Assembly: GCF_001746295.1 (NCBI RefSeq)
Contig: NZ_MJAH01000001.1
Span: forward strand, 522,468-586,467
Length of the DNA stretch: 64,000 bases
Direction of reading: 5' to 3'
Source: Streptomyces sp. LUP47B
GTDB lineage: Bacteria > Actinomycetota > Actinomycetes > Streptomycetales > Streptomycetaceae
Part shown: positions 43,043-52,892 of the stretch, piece after piece
Layout of the letters: each line of letters begins with the position of its first letter
How positions within the stretch are numbered: position 1 is the first letter of the stretch
Position numbers and translations under genes: made by a program
Notes under the pieces: model-generated
What the model was told of the DNA's origin: nothing
Databases searched by the model: none
The model's input: only the letters and a program-made list of their open reading frames with translations

Positions 43043-43280
43043 CCGTCATGACCGGCTCGACGCCGGTGTGCCCGGCGACCTGACGCTGACGACCGGCGTA
43101 TGACGCGACCCCGGCGCAGGCTGCGGGCGGCCGGCGACACGGCAAGGGTCGACGGCGGTGACGGTCGTCGACACGGGGGCCTGGTCGACGTCGGACATCC
43201 GGGCGGTCACGGCCATCTTCCCCCTACCGGCCGACGAGGCACGGCTGATCACCGAAGCCGCCGAGCAGCGCCCACCGTGA
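43043..43280 (+). other. short spacer with a coding-like 3' remnant
   Basis: From about 43149 to the TGA at 43278-43280 one frame reads coding-like (SDIRAVTAIFPLP, ARLITEAAEQRPP) but has no start codon. It looks like the tail of a lost gene, ending exactly where the convergent MFS gene ends. No family is recognised. Confidence 0.3.
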
Positions 43281-44528
43281 CTATGCCGATACCGGCACAG
43301 CGCCAGGTGGTGGCAGGAGACAGCCCGTTCGGTGCAGCCGTTCCACCAGCCCCGCGCACACCAGCCCGGTGGCCGCCAGCACCGCCCACGGCAACCACCG
43401 CTCCCCCGTGTCGAACAGCGCCCCGACGGCCAGATTGCCCAGGGAGATCGCGATGCCGGAGGCGGTGTTGTAGGCGCCGTAGTACGTGGCCACGAGCCGT
43501 TCCCCGGAGAGCCGCACCACGGTGTCCATCTCGAAGGGGTAGAGCAGCGCCCCGCCCCAGGCGAGCAGGGCGGCGCACAGGACAAGCGCGCCTACGCCGA
43601 CGAGTGTGTCGTACGGCTTGACGAGCAAGGGCAGGAACGCGATCCCCATCACCGCCAGCCCGCACACGATCGCCCGGGGCCCGGGCAGGTTCCGTTTCGC
43701 CCACAAGGTCAGCTTCAGCTGCCCGGACAGGGCGGCAAGGGCCGAGACGGCGAAGACCGCGCCGGTCACCAACCCGGTCTGTGCGCCGAAGAGTTCACGG
43801 GCGCGCAGCGGGAGGGCGAGGTAGACCTGGAAGGCGAGGACGTACGAGCCGGTCATCGCTGCGGTGAAGAGGAGGAAAGGCCGGTTGGCTGCGACGGTGC
43901 GCCAGTCGGCGGCCACCGCCCGCCAGGCGGGTTCGGCACTGCGGCCGGCCGGTGGCCGGGAGGGCAGGGCGCGGGTCTGGAGGACGGCCAGGGCGCCGAA
44001 GATGAGTGCCGCCACCGCACACACCGCGCTGAAGTCCCAGGCCAGCAGGGCGAGTCCGGCGAGCGGGCCGACCAGGATGCCGGCCTGGTAGAAGACGTTG
44101 AAGGCGGCGAACGCTTCCACGCGCCGCTCCTCCCCCGCCTCGGCGGCCAGGTAGGCGCGGACGGCCGGGTTGAACAGCGCGCCCGCCAGTCCGGTCAGCG
44201 CCGAGGCGACGATCAGCGCGGGCAGACTCGCCGCCACCGCCAGCAGCCCGAACGCGACCGTACGCAGGGCGCACCCGGCGAGGATCATCGGCTTGCAGCC
44301 GTAGCGGTCGGCGAGGGTGCCGCCGACCAGGAACATGCCCTGCTGGGACAGGTTGCGCACGCCCAGCACCAGGCCCACCGTCCAGGCGGCGAGACCCAGG
44401 CCGTGGGCGAGGTGGTCGGCGAGGTAGGGCATCAGCATGTAGAAGCCCAGGTTGATGGCGAACTGGTTGACCATCAACAGACGGGCAGGGCTATCGAAGG
44501 ACACCACTTGGGCGCGCAGCCGCTTCAC
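43281..44528 (-). CDS. MFS transporter
   Basis: A 415-residue major facilitator with about 12 membrane segments. The loop 2-3 motif appears as [14 protein letters not shown]. The GTG at 44528 overlaps the stop of the PLP-enzyme gene as GTGA, so the two are translationally coupled; the much longer open frame upstream is antisense-like. With a cysteine-synthase-like enzyme directly upstream it is probably an exporter of the amino-acid-derived product that enzyme makes, or of a related metabolite. It could instead be an importer. Confidence 0.88.
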   Translation of the reverse strand: MKRLRAQVVSFDSPARLLMVNQFAINLGFYMLMPYLADHLAHGLGLAAWTVGLVLGVRNLSQQGMFLVGGTLADRYGCKPMILAGCALRTVAFGLLAVAASLPALIVASALTGLAGALFNPAVRAYLAAEAGEERRVEAFAAFNVFYQAGILVGPLAGLALLAWDFSAVCAVAALIFGALAVLQTRALPSRPPAGRSAEPAWRAVAADWRTVAANRPFLLFTAAMTGSYVLAFQVYLALPLRARELFGAQTGLVTGAVFAVSALAALSGQLKLTLWAKRNLPGPRAIVCGLAVMGIAFLPLLVKPYDTLVGVGALVLCAALLAWGGALLYPFEMDTVVRLSGERLVATYYGAYNTASGIAISLGNLAVGALFDTGERWLPWAVLAATGLVCAGLVERLHRTGCLLPPPGAVPVSA

Positions 44529-45652
44529 CGGGCGACACCCGCCTTCGCGTCCGTCCGCCCGGCGCGCCCCAGCGGATCGCGGACCCGGCTGCACCGGGTC
44601 CAGCCGGTCACCACACACTCGTCGGGGGCGGTGATCTCGTCGGGCTCGGCGGGTGGCTCCCGGTCGAGCAGGGCGTGGTCGCGGCACCAGGCGTCGTTGT
44701 AGACCGTCTCCAGGTAGCGGTGCGGCCCGTCGGGGAAGATCGCCGCGATACGGGTGTCCGGCGGATACGCCCGTGCTGCCCATCCGGCGACGAGGGCGAC
44801 CGCGCCCACGCTCCAGCCGCCGGAGACGCATTGGTGCCGGGCCAGCTGTCGGCAGACCCACACCGCCTCGGCCGGAGCGACCCAGTGGACCTCGGCGAAA
44901 GCGTCGTAGTCGACGTTGGAAGGATGGATGCTGGAGCCCAGGCCACGCATCAGCCGCGGTGCGACAGGCTGGCCGAAGATCACCGAACCGACCGCGTCGA
45001 CGCCGATCAGCCTCAGGCCGGGGAAGGACTCCCGCAGGACGGCGGCCGTACCGGCGGAGTGGCCGCCGGTACCCACGGCCGCCACGAGGACGTCGACGCG
45101 CCCGAGTTGGGCGACGAGTTCGGCGGCCAGCGGTCGGTAGGCGGCCACGTTGTCGGGATTGTGGTACTGGTCCGGGCAGTACGCGCCCGGGGTCCTTTCG
45201 AGACGTTCGGCGACCCGCTCGCGGCGGGACTGCTGCCACCCGCCCTGGGGGTGCGGAACGTCGACCTGGTCGACGTCCGCGCCGAGCGCGGTGAGCAGGC
45301 GGAGCATCGACGGCTCCATGCCGGGGTCGGTGACGACGGTGACCGGATGGCCGTACGTCAGTCCGGCCAGGGCGAGGCCGAGGCCGAGGGTGCCGCTGGA
45401 GGACTCGATGATCGGAGCGCCGGGCACGAGGTCGCCGCGCCTACGGGCCTCGCGGACCATGTGCAGGCCGGGACGGTCCTTGATGCCGCCGGGATTGGCG
45501 CCCTCCAGCTTGGCGTAAAAGCCGCGGCCGACCGGGGCGAAGGGAGTGTCGATCCACAGGACCGGTGTGTTGCCGACGAGTTGGGCGGAGCGGCGGGCGA
45601 GGGCCGGGAGAGGTGCGTGCGCGGGCAGGGGTTCGAGCAGGGAGAGATGCAT
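44525..45652 (-). CDS. cysteine synthase-like PLP-dependent enzyme
   Basis: A 375-residue fold-type II PLP enzyme. The PLP Lys is in [13 protein letters not shown] (about residue 58), the phosphate-binding glycine loop is [13 protein letters not shown], and the substrate loop is [12 protein letters not shown] in place of the usual TSGNTG. That loop change, and about 50 extra C-terminal residues with several Cys ([17 protein letters not shown]), suggest a substrate other than that of housekeeping CysK. The SbnA-type enzymes that make diaminopropionate precursors for metallophores are relatives. ATG 45652 follows GAAGGAG. It is coupled to an MFS gene and follows a His-rich peptide gene, which fits a small metal-related metabolite; this is inference. 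Confidence 0.85.
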   Translation of the reverse strand: MHLSLLEPLPAHAPLPALARRSAQLVGNTPVLWIDTPFAPVGRGFYAKLEGANPGGIKDRPGLHMVREARRRGDLVPGAPIIESSSGTLGLGLALAGLTYGHPVTVVTDPGMEPSMLRLLTALGADVDQVDVPHPQGGWQQSRRERVAERLERTPGAYCPDQYHNPDNVAAYRPLAAELVAQLGRVDVLVAAVGTGGHSAGTAAVLRESFPGLRLIGVDAVGSVIFGQPVAPRLMRGLGSSIHPSNVDYDAFAEVHWVAPAEAVWVCRQLARHQCVSGGWSVGAVALVAGWAARAYPPDTRIAAIFPDGPHRYLETVYNDAWCRDHALLDREPPAEPDEITAPDECVVTGWTRCSRVRDPLGRAGRTDAKAGVAR

Positions 45653-45758
45653 GGGATACGGCTCCTTCGCGCCCTGCGTAGGGCAAGGCGCGGTGCTGGC
45701 GGTTCGGTGGACGCACGGGCACGCCCCTGCCGGTGAGGGCGAGGGCGTGCGGGCGGTC

Positions 45759-46175
45759 CTACTGACGCCAGACGCAGTGGAGCGCGAGGGCCGAGCGGCC
45801 GTACGGGGATGGGGAGTTGGTGCCAGGCGGGTCACGCGGTGCTGCGCCGCCCGTGCCGACGCGGGCCTGCGGGAGTGCGAGTCCGTCAGGCACGGACGGC
45901 GGGACGGTGTCGTCGGGGGAGGCTGTCCGCGGCCGGTCCGCCGCGTGATCGATGTGACCGTCCCAGTGGTGGTGATGACCGGGATGCGGGGTGAATCTGC
46001 CGCTGTCCGCTGTCTCCTGGACACCGACGGGTGCGACGTCCGCGACGGCGTTCAGATGGGGCCCTTCGAACGCGGAGCCGTGAACGGCCCCCACGAGGTG
46101 GGCGACGGTCAGCAGCACGAGACCGAGCAGGAGGCCGGCCCGCCTCGGATGTCCGCTCACTCGCACACCGATCAC
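45759..46175 (-). CDS. small His-rich membrane-anchored protein (DUF6153-like)
   Basis: A 138-residue protein with one N-terminal hydrophobic segment ([20 protein letters not shown]) that is a membrane anchor or signal peptide, then a His cluster [18 protein letters not shown] and a Pro/Gly-rich tail. It resembles the small His-containing DUF6153 proteins of actinomycetes. The His run suggests metal binding outside the membrane. The GTG start at 46175 has only a weak ribosome-binding site, and a 16-base palindrome lies 10 bases upstream. It is 106 bases ahead of the PLP enzyme/MFS pair and probably co-regulated with them. Confidence 0.6.
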   Translation of the reverse strand: MIGVRVSGHPRRAGLLLGLVLLTVAHLVGAVHGSAFEGPHLNAVADVAPVGVQETADSGRFTPHPGHHHHWDGHIDHAADRPRTASPDDTVPPSVPDGLALPQARVGTGGAAPRDPPGTNSPSPYGRSALALHCVWRQ

Positions 46176-46184
46176 GAACTCAAC

Positions 46185-46200
46185 GTAATCGATTGATTAC
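46185..46200. promoter_or_regulatory. perfect palindromic operator candidate
   Basis: GTAATC-GATT-GATTAC: 6-base arms around a four-base spacer, directly ahead of the His-rich gene start. It is AT-rich in GC-rich surroundings. Size and position suit a dimeric repressor of the ArsR, MarR or similar type. A metal sensor is suggested by the gene order but not shown. Confidence 0.5.
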
Positions 46201-46227
46201 GATGAGCAACTCACCGACTGCTCGGGA

Positions 46228-46640
46228 CTACCGCTTCTCGTACGAATTCTCCGGCTGCGTCACCTGATTGCCGGACGCCTGGCCGAGCACGGGCGGCCAG
46301 GCTTCGTCCGAGGCGAACTTCCCCTCGGGGATCCAGGTGCCGGTGGCGGTCACCCACGAGCCGACGGTGGAAGCATCGAGGCTGCACATCTCGACCTTGT
46401 TGGAGCGGCCGTCGGGGCGCAGCAGGAGATGGGAGGGCCGCGTCAGGCACCAGCTGACGCCGTCCTTGGTGACGAATCCGGTCAGCCGACCGCGTTGCGG
46501 CTTTTCATCGCCCTGCCGCTGTCGCAGATGGCATGGGAGGTGAACTGGCCGAGGGCGAGGTCGACGGGGTCCTGCGCCGGGAGAGCGGCCAAGCTGCCGA
46601 GGCCCTCGGTCACGCACTCGGCCGCCGGTCGCCTTGGCCG
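46228..46640 (-). pseudogene. frameshifted gene of unknown function
   Basis: Two minus-strand frames read as one protein across a shift near 46490. The first (46640 to about 46490) gives ECVTEGLGSLAALPAQDP and SHAICDSGRAMKSR. The second (to 46228) gives RLTGFVTKDGVSWCLTRPSH, EMCSLDASTVGSWVTATGTW and EGKFASDEAWPP. Conserved-looking Cys and Trp and balanced composition suggest a former secreted or lipoprotein-type product. No family recognised. A single sequencing error would also explain it. Confidence 0.4.
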
Positions 46641-46748
46641 CCGCCCGCTCGGCGCTGTAGGAGCCGAGGGCGGGCGGCGGAAACAAGCTGGACGGCGAGG
46701 GCGGGCACGGTGAGAGCTCAAGAGCCGTCAGAAACGGCCCACCCAGGT

Positions 46749-47675
46749 TCAGAAGGCGTGCGCCATCAGCTCTGCGAACAGCGCGTGCTCGTCGACCTCA
46801 AGGCCACGCGAGCGGAACCAGCCGCAGATGTTGGCGCAGTCCCGCTGGAGGAAGTCCATTCCGTTGAGGTTGCCCACCAGATCGACGATCTGCGGCAGAT
46901 CGATGATGACCAGCCGCTCGTCCGCCGCCAGGATGTTGTACGCCGAGAGGTCGCCGTGGACGACACCGCTCTGCACCATCGTCGCCAGCGCATCGGTCAG
47001 CTGCTCGAAGTACACCGCCAGCAGCTCACGTGAAGGCCGAACCTGGGCGAGCCGGGGCGCGGTCGCGACGGTGCCGTCCTCGTCGACGACCGTGATCCAC
47101 TCCATCAGGATCTCGGTGCCGTCGATCTGGACCGGATAGGGAACCGGCAGCCCCAGATTCCAGAGCCGCACCAGCGCGCCCCACTCGGACACCGCCCACT
47201 CGCCGGCCGCGACCTGCCGGCCGAAGGTGCTCTTCCGCTTGAGGGCGCGCTCGTCACGTGAGCGCTTCATCGAACGGCCCTCCGTGTAGGAGGCCGCGCG
47301 GTGGAAGGACCGGTGCTCGGGAGAGCGGTACCGCTTGGCCGCCATGACCACGCCACCGGCGGGGTCGAGCGGGTCGGCCCGCTCGACGAGGTGGACGTCG
47401 GCCTCCTTGCCGGTCTTGAGGACACCGAGCTCGGTGTCGATCGCGCCCTGCGAGGTCACCACCCAGTCCGGGAGCGGCTCGGGGCCTCGGGAGAGGGGTT
47501 CGACGCTGAGCCAGGTGGACCAGCGCTGGCCGTCGGCGAGATCGTCGTAGGAACGGAAGTCGAAGACGAACCGGTCGTCGATGTCGCCCAGGTCGCGCGA
47601 CGGCGGGACGTAGCGGTCGGCGTCGGTGCTGAAGGCGTCAGGAAATGCCGGGTACTGAGGATGGTCGTGAGACAT
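46749..47675 (-). CDS. RIO1-type atypical protein kinase
   Basis: A 308-residue RIO-family kinase. ATP-site GVLKTGKEADVHLV (P-loop equivalent) lies near residue 84, with the Lys in VVMAAKRYR. The catalytic loop HGDLSAYNIL (Asp) is near residue 240 and the metal-binding IIDLPQ near 255. This set is diagnostic of RIO kinases, which in archaea and eukaryotes mature the small ribosomal subunit; bacterial members are widespread in actinomycetes with unclear targets. It stands alone, and its N-terminal 60 residues are acidic and likely disordered. Confidence 0.93.
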   Translation of the reverse strand: MSHDHPQYPAFPDAFSTDADRYVPPSRDLGDIDDRFVFDFRSYDDLADGQRWSTWLSVEPLSRGPEPLPDWVVTSQGAIDTELGVLKTGKEADVHLVERADPLDPAGGVVMAAKRYRSPEHRSFHRAASYTEGRSMKRSRDERALKRKSTFGRQVAAGEWAVSEWGALVRLWNLGLPVPYPVQIDGTEILMEWITVVDEDGTVATAPRLAQVRPSRELLAVYFEQLTDALATMVQSGVVHGDLSAYNILAADERLVIIDLPQIVDLVGNLNGMDFLQRDCANICGWFRSRGLEVDEHALFAELMAHAF

Positions 47676-48431
47676 CGCTGGAGGTGCTCCATGAGGCGAG
47701 AGAGAGGCGGTCTGCGGGCAGGCCGAGGACAGTCACGGTCACGGTCATGCCTCCTCTCGTGGAGCACCGGGCAGCTCCCGGTGGCTCGCCCATGGTGGGG
47801 GTCGGACACGGGGGGCGGCAACCGAATTAAGCCGGCCCACGTCGCGCAGCCTTAGCGGTGCCGTCGGTTTCCGGTGTGATCCTCCGGCCCGGGCTCGACC
47901 TGTTGCTCGTCGTCGGACGCCCCGCCGTATGCCCGCGTGGTCGTCGTGGTCGACATCCCGACCAGAAAAAAGTTCGCAGGCCGCGATATCCGTACCTCTT
48001 GGTCCCGCACGGTCAGGACATCGGGCACCCTGACAGCGGCCCGCACCTACCGAACAGTGCGCACGCCCATCAACTCCGCGTGCCCCGCCCAGTGTCAGGG
48101 GTCACGACCCGTCAGGCGGTCCCCGCGCGGGCGCGCCGCCGGTGGGACGCGCTACCGCTGCGATTGCCGGTCGCCATCCTCCTCATGGCGGTGGGCGTCG
48201 CGACCAACGCCAGCACCGCTCTGGCCGAGGCCCTCGACGACACCCTCGTCTTCACCAGCTGTCACAACCGGATCGCCTACGGACCTCGGTCAGCGTCGGC
48301 CTGTGTGGTTCGCACTAGAGACACGACACATAGTCCACCCCGATGAAGTCCATCTGGCGGCGGCAAGAAGCCCCCGTGCGCATCGGTCTGCCCGAGCCCT
48401 GACTCGAGCAGTGGCGGGCCACAAGCGGATG
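47676..48431. other. gene-poor stretch with doubtful short frames
   Basis: No well-supported gene. A plus-strand frame from a GTG near 48092 to 48346 encodes an 84-residue peptide with a membrane-like segment (LRLPVAILLMAVGVATNAS), and a minus-strand frame from 47956 to 47852 encodes 34 residues (MSTTTTTRAYGGASDDEQQV). Neither has a strong ribosome-binding site or a known family. Confidence 0.3.
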
Positions 48432-48458
48432 GCCCCGACCGGGCAAGCCGGTCGGGGC
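48432..48458 (-). terminator. intrinsic terminator of the lamin-tail gene
   Basis: GCCCCGACCGG and CCGGTCGGGGC form a perfect 11-pair stem with a GCAAG loop, about 50 bases past the lamin-tail stop. Confidence 0.8.
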
Positions 48459-48509
48459 GCTGTCGCCTCGCCCTGCGGGCATCACCTGCTGTGGCGGATG
48501 CCCGGGAGG

Positions 48510-49016
48510 TCAGTGGTGGCGGTTGCCGCCGTGGTGGTGACCGCCGTGGCCGCGGTGGTGGCGGCCCCAGGACTCGTCGTCGACGAAGCGGTCGTGGTCG
48601 TTGCGCAGGGTGGCGGTGTCGGAGCGGTTGTCCCACACCTCGTTGTGGCGGTCCATGTAGAGGTCGCTGTCGGTGTCGTGGCCCCAACCGGTGTGGATAC
48701 GGACCGTGGCGCGGCCCTCGAGGCGGTAGTGGTCGAAGGTGTAGGTGTCGCCGTCCTCGTTCTTCAGGGTCCAGCCGTCGAGGTTGACGGTGCGGCGAGA
48801 GGTGTTGGACAGCTCCACCCACTCCTTGTTCAGCGAGCGCCGCGAGCGGTCCTCACGGCCCGGTGCGTCGTACTGGACCGCGCTGATCTCCACCTTGGTC
48901 CGGTCGGGCCGGGCGTGGTCGGCCGCCGACGCCGGCAGCGCCACCGCCCCGACGATCGCGGCGGCCGACAGCACGGCGGCGGAGAGACGACGGGCGGTCA
49001 CCGTGGAAGAAGACAC
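48510..49016 (-). CDS. secreted lamin-tail-domain protein with His-rich tail
   Basis: A 168-residue exported protein. The signal peptide ends near PASA-ADHARP (about residue 32). The lamin-tail (LTD) immunoglobulin-like domain spans about 40-150: VEISAVQYDAP, NKEWVELSNTS, NLDGWTLKNEDGDTYTF, ATVRIHTGWG and NRSDTATLRNDHDRFVD are its characteristic blocks. The last 20 residues are His/Gly-rich (RHHRGHGGHHHGG). LTDs bind extracellular ligands or nucleic acid in nucleases; no catalytic domain is present here. The GTG at 49016 has a G-rich tract ahead; a GTG at 49040 is possible. Confidence 0.85.
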   Translation of the reverse strand: MSSSTVTARRLSAAVLSAAAIVGAVALPASAADHARPDRTKVEISAVQYDAPGREDRSRRSLNKEWVELSNTSRRTVNLDGWTLKNEDGDTYTFDHYRLEGRATVRIHTGWGHDTDSDLYMDRHNEVWDNRSDTATLRNDHDRFVDDESWGRHHRGHGGHHHGGNRHH

Positions 49017-49606
49017 AAAGCCCCCAGGCTGTACGAGCACCCGCCCTGTCCCGGACGACCCCTTGCAGCGGGGCCGGTGGAACGGGCTGGTGCGGTGTGC
49101 GGGTGGCGGCCGGTTGGCCGCACATCCACACCATGGCCGTGCCGTGCAGGTTGTGAACGCAATACGGACGGTCCGTTACTGGTCATCCACATTGCTGTGA
49201 CTCTTGGATGCATTGTCCATTTATGCCGCGAACGCACCATGTTGACGCCACGTCAGATCATCGACCGGTATGCGCCTTGGTCCCTCGCCCGTGTTCGCCG
49301 GAGCGCGCCACCCCAGTCCCTGGCAGGCCGTCACCCGAAAGTGCGTAACAGGCCCTCCGGGCGCCACGCACCCTGGCATACGGGAACTCGACCGCGCACG
49401 GCAGGAGATCGTGCGCCGGGGATTCACGTCGCTGTGGCCAAGGCCGTCCGGAGCGACCTCGCAGCCCGCCTGCGCATCGTCCGGCCGCTCTGCCCCGACC
49501 ACCGCACCGGCACCCATCCAAAGGCGGTCTCGGACCGGGCCGTGATTGGTGCACATCTGCGAACGAATCAGTGTGCTGACGGCCGCCCGGCCGATCCGTA
49601 CGGGCC
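49017..49606. other. 590-base intergenic region, no supported gene
   Basis: Between the lamin-tail gene start and the end of the S33-type hydrolase. An AT-richer part at about 49150-49260 may hold the lamin-tail promoter. Open frames here have irregular composition and no recognisable family. Confidence 0.4.
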
Positions 49607-51160
49607 TCAGGACATGCTGCCCCGGCACACCGTCCCCACGGCCGGAGTGCGGCCCGTGCGGAGGTATTTGTCGACCGCCTCAGCGACGCAGCGGTTCTGC
49701 GGGTATGTGCCGTGGCCCTCCTCCTCGGCCGTCAGGAGCACGCCGACACCGTCGCCCAGGGCGCGGGCCATGTGGCGGGCGCCGGGATACGGGGTAGTCG
49801 GGTCGCCGGTGCCGCCGACCACAAGGACGGGAGCCGCGCCATCGGCATTCACCTGGGGCGTGGCACGTTCGCCGTCGAACGGCCAGTCGTAACAGAGGTA
49901 GACGCCAGTGGACCAGGCCGCGCCGAAGACGGGTGAGGCGGCTTTGACGCGGGCCTTGTCCCTGTCGAGGCGTTCGAAGTCAGGGCGCAGGTTGGAGTCC
50001 GCGCAGGTGATCGCGACCCGGGCGGCGCGGCTGCTGTCGCGCGGGGTCGCTGCGCGGTCGGCCGAGCCGATGTCGTCCGCGCCCTTGCTCAGCGGACCGC
50101 CGTCGTTGTGGTCGATCAGCGCGGTGAGCGCCTTGGCGAGCGGCGACCAGCCGTCTGTGCCGAGGTCGAGATAGTCACTGACGGTGTACGCGAGGTCATC
50201 GGCGTCGAGGTTCCTTCCGCCGCCGGCCGGGGCGGCCGTCTTCTCCAGGCGGTCGGCCAGGCGCACCATGCGTCGCGCGGCCTCCTCGGGCCCGTCGCCT
50301 GTCGGGCACTGGCGGATACGGGCCGCGCAGTGCGCAGCGAACCGATCGAACGCCGCCTGGACCGCCTTGACCTGCGACACCTGCTCCTCATCGAGGTCCT
50401 CGGTCGGATCGACGGACGCTTCGAGGACGAGCCGTCCGACGTGTGATGGGTACAGGTGGGCGTAGACCGCGCCGAGCGCCGTTCCGTACGAGACGCCGAA
50501 GTAGTGCAGCCGCTCGTCGCCGAGGAGGTAGCGCATCACGTCGAGGTCTCGCGCGGTATGCGAGGTGCCGATGTACGGGAGGAGCGCCCCGGAGTGCTCG
50601 GCGCAGGCGTCGGCCCCGTCGTAGCCGGTGTCGTCCGCGTTCTTGCCGCAGCGGACGGGGATGGTCGCGCCAACGCCGCGCGGGTCGAAGGAGACCAGGT
50701 CGTAGCGGTCGAGGAGCGGCTTGTACTGGTTGAGGCGTTCGGGTAATCCGCTCACGCCGGATACGCCGGGGCCTCCGAAGTTGAGGACGAGCGAGCCGAT
50801 ACGCCGGGCGTTCGAACCGGTGGCCTTACGGCGGATCAGGGCGACGTCAATCGTCCTGCCATCTGGCTTCCCGTAATCGAGCGGGGCCTTCATGGCGGCG
50901 CAGTCGTAGCCCATGCGCGCAGTGGGCGGCGAGGTGCAGCGGGACCAACGAAGGTGCTGGCCGGTGGTGAGCGCGGTGGGCAGACCGGCGGGCGGGTTGT
51001 TCGCGGTGAACTCCGTACGCGGCTCCGCACTCCGGCCGGGAGCGTCGCGCTGGAGCCAGGCGCCAACGGCCCCGAACACAGCCAGGAAGACCCCGGCGAG
51101 AATCCACACACCGACCGAAAGGCCCGTTCTGCGGCTTCGTATCGGAGGTGCGTCACTCAT
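49607..51160 (-). CDS. membrane-anchored S33-type alpha/beta hydrolase (tripeptidyl aminopeptidase-like)
   Basis: A 517-residue hydrolase of the Streptomyces tripeptidyl-aminopeptidase/SlpD-E type. A single N-terminal membrane segment (VGVWILAGVFLAVFGAVGAWL) anchors it outside the cell. The core shows NFGGPGVSG (oxyanion loop), SFDPRGVG, the nucleophile GVSYGT near residue 222, the acid in GGTGDPTTPYP and the His in EEEGHGTY near residue 490. Paired Cys fit a secreted enzyme. The likely role is removal of short N-terminal peptides from extracellular substrates. It is monocistronic. Confidence 0.92.
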   Translation of the reverse strand: MSDAPPIRSRRTGLSVGVWILAGVFLAVFGAVGAWLQRDAPGRSAEPRTEFTANNPPAGLPTALTTGQHLRWSRCTSPPTARMGYDCAAMKAPLDYGKPDGRTIDVALIRRKATGSNARRIGSLVLNFGGPGVSGVSGLPERLNQYKPLLDRYDLVSFDPRGVGATIPVRCGKNADDTGYDGADACAEHSGALLPYIGTSHTARDLDVMRYLLGDERLHYFGVSYGTALGAVYAHLYPSHVGRLVLEASVDPTEDLDEEQVSQVKAVQAAFDRFAAHCAARIRQCPTGDGPEEAARRMVRLADRLEKTAAPAGGGRNLDADDLAYTVSDYLDLGTDGWSPLAKALTALIDHNDGGPLSKGADDIGSADRAATPRDSSRAARVAITCADSNLRPDFERLDRDKARVKAASPVFGAAWSTGVYLCYDWPFDGERATPQVNADGAAPVLVVGGTGDPTTPYPGARHMARALGDGVGVLLTAEEEGHGTYPQNRCVAEAVDKYLRTGRTPAVGTVCRGSMS

Positions 51161-51463
51161 CGAAATCCCCGCGCTCCGCCCCTGGACGCCCGCCCCGTGC
51201 CCGCTTGCCCGTGTCCGTGATCGTCCGACCGTCGAATAAATGCAGAGTACAAGCCGTCTCCGACAGCAGCTCAGCTCCTGGCGTCACGGTCACCAACCCG
51301 GTGAACGTATGCGGTCACAGCACTCCGCATGAATCGGCCACGAGCGTGAACTCCCGTTCTCGAAGACACGTCGATCCGTCTCCAGGTCGATCACCTGCCC
51401 GGCCGCTCATGCCCGCTGCCTCTCTGACTGTGGTCTTCGAAGGCCGGTATGAGCAGCGAGGAC

Positions 51464-51794
51464 GTCGACCTGCGCCGGCAGGCAATCCTGCGATGGTTCG
51501 ACCTTGAGCACACCTTCCGCATGATCAAGCAGACACTCGGCTGGACGCGTCCCCGAAGCTGAGCACCGGCGGAGGTGGCTCGTGATCGCCGCCCACACCC
51601 AGCTGACGCTCGCCAGAAAGACCGCCGACGATCTCAGCCGCCCCGGGGAGAGCCGACCAAGCCGGGCCCGGCTCCGCCGGGAGTTTCGGAACCTCCCCGC
51701 ACCTGCACTTCCCAACCCGTACACCGAAATCATCAACGCCCGGCCTGAGGTGCTCACTTGGATCCAGGAACCGAGCCCCGCCCGCACGCCATGA
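51464..51794 (+). pseudogene. 3' remnant of a transposase (frameshifted)
   Basis: The first piece, 51464-51562, reads RWFDLEHTFRMIKQTLGWT and stops early. The second, from about 51567 in another frame, reads WLVIAAHTQLTLARKTADDL and ends at 51794. Both match the C-terminal part of a transposase family common in Streptomyces (the EHTFRMIKQTLGW and WLVIAAHTQL blocks). The N-terminal two-thirds is gone and no terminal inverted repeats are evident. It marks the start of the decay-rich right part of the window. Confidence 0.75.
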
Positions 51795-51872
51795 CGTGGC
51801 AAGACGACCAGGCGCCCCGAGGGCGCCGCAGAACGCGATCAACTCACTGCTGGCAAACACATCTGCACAAGC

Positions 51873-52311
51873 TCATGGACGCAACCGCGCAAGCTCGTCC
51901 GCACGGCGGCGGTCCTTGGGGCGGCCGAGGGCACGCCGCATTTGGATCAGGTCGTCCAAGGCGGTGTAGCGGATGGTGAAGCCTGCCGGATCGCGGGCGC
52001 TCACCGCCCGGGCCAGGCAGGAGGCAGTATCCATGTCACCCCAGGGCAGAGCAGGTGTGCACAAGTCGCCGCTGGCACTGGCTACCCGGTAGGCCACCTG
52101 AGATTGGCCAAGGTCGGGCAGATGTGTGCAGCTCGCGGCAGCCAGGGCATCGCGCAGCGCGTGTGCCTGCTCAGGCGGGCCGTCCCACAACAGGTCGAGG
52201 TCGCCGGTCAGCTCCGTCGAGCCATGCATGATGCCCGCGACCTGTCCTATGACGACCGCTTGAGAACCAGCCTAGTGCAAGGGCCCGAAGGAAAAAGATC
52301 GGATCGAAGCC
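51873..52311 (-). pseudogene. frameshifted nucleotidyltransferase-like gene
   Basis: From about 52311 the minus strand reads FDPIFFLRALALGWFSS, then after a shift near 52260 continues in another frame as AVVIGQVAGIMHGSTELTGD and DLDLLWDGPPEQ, ending at 51873 with DDLIQMRRALGRPKDRR. The HGSTELTGDLDL block is the G-S-x-D-x-D active site of small nucleotidyltransferases (AbiEii/MNT-like), and the C-terminal DLIQMKR-like helix is typical. A stop in the second frame precedes the active site, so no full-length product is made. Intact relatives act as toxins or as aminoglycoside-type nucleotidyltransferases. Confidence 0.65.
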
Positions 52312-52892
52312 AAGCGGACCGTCCGTGGCGAACGTACCGGCGACGTCATCGGCTTCCTCCAAGCCACGCCCCGTGGCGACACGTTCACGGGTGACGACGC
52401 GAGTACGCCTGACGGCCTGACGAAGTCGAAGAGCAGCAGCCTCATTCACTCCGCTCATTCAACAGCAACCGTACGAGCGGACGGACAGTACGGGTCATGC
52501 TGCACGCGCCCCAACTGGTGGCCTACGACGGCAGAAGGATTCGCCCGGTACGAACGGCTCATCGCCATAGGTCAGGCCCGACTCGTGCTGGACCACTCCC
52601 TGGTGGCCTTCCGCTGGGTCTAGAAGCCCAGCGCCTTCCGGGGCGCGGTCTCGCGTTCCTTCGCCGTCCAGGTGGAAACACCGGAGTCCCACGGAACGCG
52701 AGCTGCTCGCCGCGGGCGGAGCAGCCTGAGATCCCTGGAGCCGCTGCTGACTGCTGCTCGCGGCCGCGATTTCCGACCTCCCGGGACTGCACGCCTAACG
52801 GCCCCACCCGCGTTAGATCTGGGGTGCTGCGCCTTCAGGGCCAGAGCTAGGCTCGTGGCTGATGACGGTTACCGACGAGGGGGTTCTGCGGT
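52312..52892. other. remnant-rich gap without intact gene
   Basis: A plus-strand frame ending at a TAG near 52621 reads FARYERLIAIGQARLVLDHS, a coding-like tail with no start in phase. The minus-strand frame opening at ATG 52458 may be an N-terminal extension of the broken nucleotidyltransferase. I cannot assign the rest. The MOSC gene's promoter must lie at the right end. Confidence 0.35.

Noticed and set aside
49221..49628. A 135-codon minus-strand frame left of the S33 hydrolase end
   Set aside because: No ribosome-binding site, irregular composition and no recognisable domain.
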